Assembly: GCF_000715075.1 (NCBI RefSeq)
Contig: NC_134087.1
Span: 109,345,161 to 109,409,160 of the forward strand
DNA from: Nicotiana tabacum
Taxonomy: Eukaryota > Streptophyta > Magnoliopsida > Solanales > Solanaceae
Length of the DNA: 64,000 nt
Direction: 5' to 3'
Shown piece after piece: positions 57,691 through 64,000 of this stretch; position 1 is the first letter of the stretch, and the number at the start of each line of letters is the position of its first letter. The position numbers and the translations under genes are program-made. Below the pieces are notes generated by a model, which saw only the letters and a list, made by a program, of their open reading frames with translations, searched no databases and was not told the DNA's origin.

Positions 57691-60555
57691 TATGAAATTC
57701 TACGTTCCGAGGTCTTAAAAACCTCTTCTAGCATAACCTCAATTTGCATGCGCAGTCCGGTCGCGTAGCCGGAAAGACTATATGCGAAAATCTGTGAAAA
57801 TGATAAATTTTGGCTATAAAATGGATTAATTTGACTTCGGTCAATGTTTTGGGTAAACGGACCCGGACCCATGATTTGACGATCCCGGAGGTACCGTAGG
57901 AAAATATGGGACTTGGGCATATGCCCGGAATCGAATTCTGAGGTCCCAAGCCCGAGAAATGAATTTTTAAATAGAATTTTTTTTCTAAAATGGTTTAAAG
58001 GTTTTGGAAATGAATTTTTATTATAACATGTTGTTATCGGGCCCGTATTTTGGTTCCGGTGCCTGGTACAGGTCTTATATATGATTTAAGATAATTCTGT
58101 GAAGTTTGGTAAGAAACGGAATCCTTTTGACGTGATTCGGACCTTAAATGCAAAATTTTATGTTTAAGAAGTTTTGAGAAATTTCATTGATCTTGGGGTT
58201 TAATTCGACATTCATGATGTTATTTTGGTGATTTTATTACGCGAATAAGTCCGTTGGATGTTTTTGAGGTTGTGTGTATATTTGGTTTAGAGCCTCGAGG
58301 GCTCAGGTGAGTTTTGGATAGGCCACGGGGTGGATTTTTAGACTTAGAAAGTTGCAGATTTTAGCTGGGGTACCCAGGCCTGTAGGCTGTACATTTGCGA
58401 AGCCTGGTTCGCAAATGCGAAGGCTAGATCGCAAATGCGAAACTAGCCCAGACATGTCTTGCTCGCAAATGCGAGGCTTCGATCGCAAATGCGAAATTCC
58501 CCTGCTCAGCCTTGGGTCACAAATGCGACCCTTTCTTCGCAATCGCCAAGTCGCAAATGCGAAAGTCCAGTTTTCCCTGAAGGGTTCGCAAATGCGAGCC
58601 CTGTTTCATAATTCCCAAGTTAGCAGAGGTCGGGGTTTACAATTACGAACCCCTGTTCTCATTTCCTATACCTGCGATCTGCAACTTTATACTTAGACGA
58701 TTTTAAACCCATTTTTCATATCTTTTCAAAACACAAACTCCTTTGGGCGATTTTTCCAAGAACAACTCTTCTTCAAAATCAATTGTAAGTTAATTTTATC
58801 TCATTTTCTTCAATCATTAACATCTTTTAATATGATTTCAACTTAAAATCAATGATTTTCATGGGGGAAATTGGGTGTTTTCGGTAGAACCTAGTTTTTT
58901 CAAAAATTGGGGATTTGGACCTTGATTAGAGGTCCAATTTCAAAATAAATTATATATTTAGGTTCGTGGGGGAAGGGGTAATCGGGTTTTGGTTCGAACC
59001 TCGGTTTTTGACCATGTGTGCCCGGGGGTAATTTTTGACTATTTGGGCAAAAGTTTGGGAGATTCATTTTCATGCATTAAAATTGATTCTCTTAGCGTTT
59101 ATTGATGTAATTAAGTAACTTGTGACTAGATACGAGCGAATTGAGGATGGAATCGAGGGGTAAATCTATAATTGAAACTTGAGTTGTGTTCGTGGAATAG
59201 AGGTAAGTGTTTGGTCAAACCTTAATTTGAGGGATTAGGAGTTGTGTCCTATTTGCTATTTGCTTCTTGTTGAGTACGACGTATAGGCATGGTGACGAGT
59301 ATCTATAGGTTGGTGTCGAGTATGACCGTGAGTCTTAAATTGCAACTTGTTGTGTTCTCTATAGTGAGCAAGGAATAAGTTTGTTTTCGTGGGAATTACG
59401 AAGTTTGAGTATTGGTGATAGTTGAAATGGTTAGATGTTGGATTAAGATTGGTTATAGTTGTCTCTCCCTGGACGGGACATATTTATTTATGTTGCCGAT
59501 TCCCTTGCCGGGATAGTGTAGTTCGTTATTGATCCCTTGCCGGGACTATGAATATGATTATTGTTGACTGTATATTTGGATTGGGTTGCGTGCCGAAACA
59601 TTATTATATTTGGATCGAGTTGCACGCCGCAACAAATATTATACTGGATCGGGTAGCACGCCACAACATTATTATATATGGATCGGGTTGCACGCCGCAA
59701 CAAATATTATATTGGATCGGGTTGCACGCCGCAACAAATATTATATTGGGTCGGGTTGCATGCCGCAACAGTGATATAAATGGATCGGGTTGCACGCCGC
59801 AACAGTCTTAAATGATAAGGGATCGGGTTGCGCGCCACAACAGTATTATTAATGTTTTGTTGTAGATCTTGAATCGTTCTTTCATATTTTTCTTAAGTTT
59901 CTGCTGGATTTGATATTTTCCCCGTACCATGTACCCCCTCCCATTTAAATTGTTTATTCCTGTGTATTTTTCGTTGTATATTATATAACTGCACAGGTTT
60001 ATCTGGAGTCTGGTCTTAGCCTCGTCACTACCTTGTCGGGGTTAGGCCAGGCACTTATCAGCACATGGGGTCGGTTGTGTGATGCTACACTCTACACTAT
60101 GTGCAGATACCGGAGCAGCATTTAGGCAGTAGCACTTGGGGAGCCAGCTTTTAGTCCACTCAGAGATCCCGAGGTAGTCCTGCAGGCGTCCACAGGCCCG
60201 ACGTTCTCTTCTATCTATTTACATGTTCTGTTTTCACTTGTTTCCGAGACAGACTATATTTCTTTGTTCAGACGTTTGTATGTAGTATTCATAGATATTT
60301 CGTGGATATTGTGACACCGGTTTTTGGGTAAAGACGCAGTTGGCATTTTCGTAGTAATTTTGGTATTATATTAGTCTAAGTCTTCTGCTTAATTTCATCT
60401 TTTGCTATTATTTAAATGTTGATCACCTATTAATTCAACTCGTTAAAAGGATGAAAAAAATGAAAGATTTAGAATTTCTATATTTCGTGGCTAGCCTCGC
60501 TTCTACGAGTAGGAGCCATCACGACCTCCGAGGGTGGGAAATTCGAGTCATGACA
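57691..60555 (+). repeat. 3' LTR of element I (2865 bp), lacking the terminal palindrome
   Basis: Starts tatgaaattctacg, equivalent to position 49574 of the 5' LTR, so the first 30 or so bases including the TGATGACC palindrome are missing. Ends gagtcatgaca. Contains the palindrome cluster (58395-58640) and the gggttgcacgccgcaac array (59575-59845). Confidence 0.92.
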
Positions 60556-61049
60556 ATATCCCCCTTGAAAGTACAACATACAGTTATTCGTGCAAGAAAA
60601 CATACTACGATAAATATAGTCAAATATTAAGGATGTTTGTCCTTATGTTTTATTTATTAGTGCAAAACATAACCATACTAAAATTTATTTTCACACAAAT
60701 TTAAAAGGATATTACTTAGTTTCGGAAGGCGAAAGTTGAATTCAGGGATTAGAATATACTTAGAAGCACATTAACCAGTATCATAATTTTTGCATCTATG
60801 ACATTATTGTCAAAACTTCTATGTGCCATATGTGTGATATTACATAAGCTATTCGGCGTATCTAAGTTTTTCAATAGCATGAAGGGCATATTGTATCTTA
60901 AAAATTAACCTATGTACAATAGAAGATCAATTTTAACTTAGTCTATTATATATACGGTGACACTACATACTTAAGAAATAAGAATCTTGACAACAACATG
61001 TATGGTAGAAGACCATTTGGTATTAAAGCATTTAAGTATTCTTCTTGGT
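60556..61049. other. Anonymous A/T-rich DNA between elements I and G
   Basis: About 490 bp with no gene, repeat array or element terminus recognised. Composition resembles 49200-49540 on the other side of element I. Confidence 0.5.
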
Positions 61050-61744
61050 TGTGACGACCCGGCCGGTCGTCCTAAGAATTTATGCCCCGATCCCCCATTA
61101 ACTACTTTTCCCAAGTTTATTTCTACTATTTTGATTTGCCGGGATGTTAAGTTTTGAGTTTCGGAGAGCATTGGGACACATAGTCCCTAAATGAGAGCTT
61201 AAGTGTTGGAAAGTTGACCGTAGTTGGAACAGTGTGAAGATGGCCTCGGAATGGAAATATGGTGGTTCCATTAGCTCCGTTAGGTGATTTTGGGCTTAGG
61301 GGCATATTCGGTTTGTGTTTTGGAGTTCCGTAGCTAATTTAGGCTTGAAATGCCAAAAGTTAAATTTTTAAAATTTCTGCTTCGATACTGAGATTTTGAT
61401 CCGAGGGTCGGAATGGAATTCTGAAAATTGGAGTAGCTTTGTAGTGTTGAATGTGACGTGTGCGCAAAATTTCAGGTCATTCGGACGAGGTTTGATAGAC
61501 TTTTTGATCGAAAGCGTATAATTAGAGTTTTTGGAATTCTTAGGCTTGAATCTGATGAAAAATAGGTGCTTTGATGTTGTTTTGAGCGTTCCGAAGGTTG
61601 GAACAAGTTTGAATGACGTTTTAGGATTGGTTGGCAGGTTTGGTTGAGGTCCCGGGGGCCACGGGTGTGTTTTGAGTGGTCAATCAGACCATTTCAAGTT
61701 GTGAAAAACTGTAGAAAACTGATGTTGGGTATTGCAGAAAAATG

Positions 61745-62065
61745 ACCTTCGCATTCGCGAAGGGTTAGCAGGTGAGGCTAAGGATTTTAGCCTTCAAGTT
61801 CGCGAGGGATTCTCCCCGTTCGCGAAGGGGCTGGGGTCTTGTGCATTGCGCTCGCGAGGTGATGTCGCGTTCGCGTAGAGGAAAGTTGGGCGGCTTGGTT
61901 GAGGTTGATTTGTCCTTCGCGTTCGCGGAGGCGACGTCGCATTAGCGTTGAGTATGAGAGCTAAGACTTCGCGTTCGTGAGTTACGTGTCGCGATTGCGA
62001 TGAAGGAATATTAGTCAAAGTAAATTTGTGTTTTGCGAACGTGAGGCGTTGACCGCATTCGCGAA
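61745..62065 (+). repeat. CG palindrome cluster in LTR G
   Basis: Around ten spaced variants of ttcgcgaa, gcgttcgcg and gcattcgcgaa, at the position equivalent to 1549-1865. Confidence 0.75.
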
Positions 62066-62939
62066 GAAGGATTTGATGACTGGGCAGAATGTTTAAATAA
62101 TCATTTGGTCCGCAATTTTGGGGTTATCTTCCACCATTTTTGAGCGATTTTGGAGCTCTTTGAAGAGTATTGAAGAGGAATTCAAGGGGAATCACTTGGA
62201 GGTAATATCTTCACTTCATAACTCGTTTATATGTGACTAAGGACCTAATTGGTGGTGAGAAATTTGGGAAAAATGGGTAATTAGGGCTTGAGATTAAGAG
62301 GCTTTAACATGGGTATTTGAGGGGCCAATTGAACTTTGATTTCAGTGTTCTTGTTATGCATAGACTCTTGAGGGTACGAGGTTTCTGAAAATGTAAATTT
62401 TACCCGATTTTGAGATGTGGGCCCGAGGGGCATTTTGGTCATATTACCTAATTTCGCGTATTAGCTTAGAATTTCTTTGTAGAATCGGTTACTTGAAGTG
62501 TTATTTACATTATGCATTAAATTGAATAGATTTGGGCCATTTGGAGTCGAGTACTCGTGGCAAGAGCGTGGTTTGGGGTTGATTTTGAGCCGGTTCGAGG
62601 TAAGTGGCTTGTCTAACCTTGTGGGGGGACTTTCCCCTTGGGATTTGGTATATTTGGTAATTGAAATGCCTTGTATGTAAGGTGACGAGTGCGTACTTGT
62701 GCTAATTATTGTAAATCCGGTTTTCATTAAGTAATTACTAGTATGTTTTCTTTCCTGTTTTTATTACTTGCACTATTAAGCTTGTTATTAGCTTAGGAAA
62801 GCATGTCTAAGTTATTTGATTGCTTTACTTGCTCAAACTTCCTTACCTGAATTTTGTGCCGCATGCTAGGCTAGAATTACTTGTTTGCCTTAATATAAAA
62901 TTTGCCATTTCTGAATATTTTCCTGTTGATGCTGTGTAT

Positions 62940-63255
62940 TTACATTGGGACTACGGATGTGGGATTCTGATAGATCCCCCTTGTTTGTTTATTTGGGACT
63001 ACAGATGTGGGATTCCGGTAGATCCCCCTGCACAGTTATATGGAACTACGGGACTGCACCGGTAGATTCCGCTAGTACTGAGGTATTTATATTTGGGACT
63101 ATGCATCAGGATTTCGGTAGATCCCCGTGCATTAATGGTTGGACTACGGGACAGGATCCCGGGAGATCCTTCGGATATATATGATGGACTACGGGACGAT
63201 ATCCCGGGAGATCCATTGGATAGATGTAATTGGGACTGCAGGACGGTATCTTGGA
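62940..63255 (+). repeat. Tandem array in LTR G
   Basis: About seven units of 45-50 bp: gggactacggatgtgggatt, then cy-ggtagatcccc, degenerating to gggacgatatcccgggagat at the right side. Confidence 0.85.
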
Positions 63256-63940
63256 ATGTACCCCGATTATTACCTCTATGTTGAGTTATATTTCCTTTCC
63301 GTGATTATTTTGCCTCTGTTCTAGTTGTTGTTGCTCTTTCCATTCTATGTTATTTCTTATTGTTGCACTTAATTATACTATCTTGTTCTACACTGTTATA
63401 CTTTGTATTTTATTTAACCTCAGTAGGGCCCTAACCTTCCTCGTCACTACCCGACCGAGGTTAGGCTTGGCACTTACTGAGTACCGCTGTGGTGTACACA
63501 TGCCCCTTCTGCGCATGTTTTTCATGTGCGAATCGAGGTACTTTCACTTTGTCTTATCTTCCTTGAGGCGAGGCGCTTCTGTAGAGACTTCGAGGTACAT
63601 CTTCCGCATCCGCAGACCGAGGAGTCCCATTCTATCTTTCTTTAATAGTATAGCCCTTCAGTATTCCCTTTTCGGTTAGACATTTCTAGAGTTAGAGCTT
63701 CTTATGTATCTCTTAGCTTGTGATTCATGGGTTTCCGGGTTTTGGGAAAGTGTATTGGTTTTGAGAGTTATATTTTGTATGCCGAGCAGCACTTTTAAAA
63801 CACTATTTTATTACATTATTTCTGTTTTAAGTTGTATTCTTCAGTAAATTGGTTTATCTTCCGCGTTTTAGGCTTACCTAGTCGTAGAGATTAGGAGCCG
63901 TCATGATGGTTCACAGAGGGAGAACCGGGGTCGTGCAAGT

Positions 63941-63953
63941 TGGTATTAGAGTT
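63941..63953 (+). other. Primer binding site of element G (mutated)
   Basis: tggtattagagtt, the initiator-Met type with C-to-T changes relative to tggtatcagagct in element I. The internal region beyond is cut by the window edge. Confidence 0.75.
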
Positions 63954-64000
63954 GTAGGTTCATAGGAGTCATAGATCACAAATCAGTTTATTAGAGTCTG

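Larger units (their letters stand above)
49543..60555 (+). mobile_element. Element I: full-length, decayed Ty3/gypsy chromovirus (Tekay/Del-like)
   Basis: 5' LTR (49543-52483), initiator-Met primer site, gag, protease, RT, RNase H, integrase, chromodomain-like tail, polypurine tract, and 3' LTR (57691-60555) are all present in canonical order. LTRs of nearly 3 kb and the C-terminal chromodomain-like region suggest the Tekay/Del group. The two LTRs differ visibly, by eye roughly one base in twelve to fifteen where compared. Coding regions hold many stops, mostly TAG. No clean target duplication is visible (atttg before, atatc after). Confidence 0.93.
61050..63937 (+). mobile_element. 5' LTR of element G (chromovirus, continues off the right edge)
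   Basis: Starts tgtgacgacccggccggtcgtc (split here as TGTGACGACCCGG and CCGGTCGTC), ends gggtcgtgca, 2888 bp, and is followed by a primer-site-like tggtattagagtt. Has the layout of the other chromovirus LTRs: a cgcgaacgcg-type cluster (61745-62065), a 'gaggtaagtggcttgtctaacc' block (62598), and a tandem array (62940-63255). Confidence 0.88.

Noticed and set aside
49536..60562. Target duplication of element I
   Set aside because: Flanks atttg and atatc do not match at five bases with either possible LTR start; not claimed.

Overview
This window is repeat-dense plant nuclear DNA and is almost entirely transposable elements. I see no bacterial or organellar gene, no tRNA or rRNA gene, and no host gene I can defend. 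Plant origin is shown by Ty3/gypsy chromovirus and Tat/Ogre LTR retrotransposons, initiator-Met-type primer binding sites, hAT and Mutator-type non-autonomous elements, and spliced antisense ORFs typical of plant Tat elements. The element styles suggest a dicot, plausibly Solanaceae; that is an impression, not a proof.

Layout. 1-24.7 kb is a nest. A minus-strand Tat element (H, about 19.7-24.7 kb) was entered by a minus-strand chromovirus (A: LTR 16682-19726, gag 16484-16161 continuing at 961-1). A's gag was entered by an inverted LTR of its own superfamily (B, 962-3955). The last bases of B were then the target of a 12.2-kb gag-only element (C, 3956-16155, perfect target duplication gtgac). 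H also carries a hAT-type MITE holding a long (AT)n tract. 24.7-27.5 kb is anonymous flank with a second hAT-type MITE (25106-25941) and a long-TIR Mutator-like element (25979-27045). Next come two minus-strand Tat elements with perfect 5-bp duplications: D (27529-37138, degraded gag-pol plus an antisense ORF) and E (38212-47965, antisense ORF only). E is split by a 3.4-kb solo LTR (F, 40874-44276). 47.97-49.54 kb is anonymous DNA containing a paralogue of D's empty site. Element I (49543-60555) is a full-length but heavily mutated chromovirus with gag, PR, RT, RNase H, integrase and a chromodomain-like tail. The window ends in the 5' LTR of another element (G, 61050-63937) that runs off the edge.

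Function. Nothing here is a coherent host pathway. Protein-coding potential is that of dead or non-autonomous retroelements. The most interesting signals are structural: (1) a module present four times in C in which a hairpin changes sequence completely but stays complementary between fixed flanks; (2) a tandem array in C alternating CCTAG/CTAGG and CTTAG/CTAAG hairpins; (3) antisense ORFs in D and E, each with its own TATA box between the ORF and the 3' LTR; (4) palindromes at both ends of the chromovirus LTRs, preserved across families.
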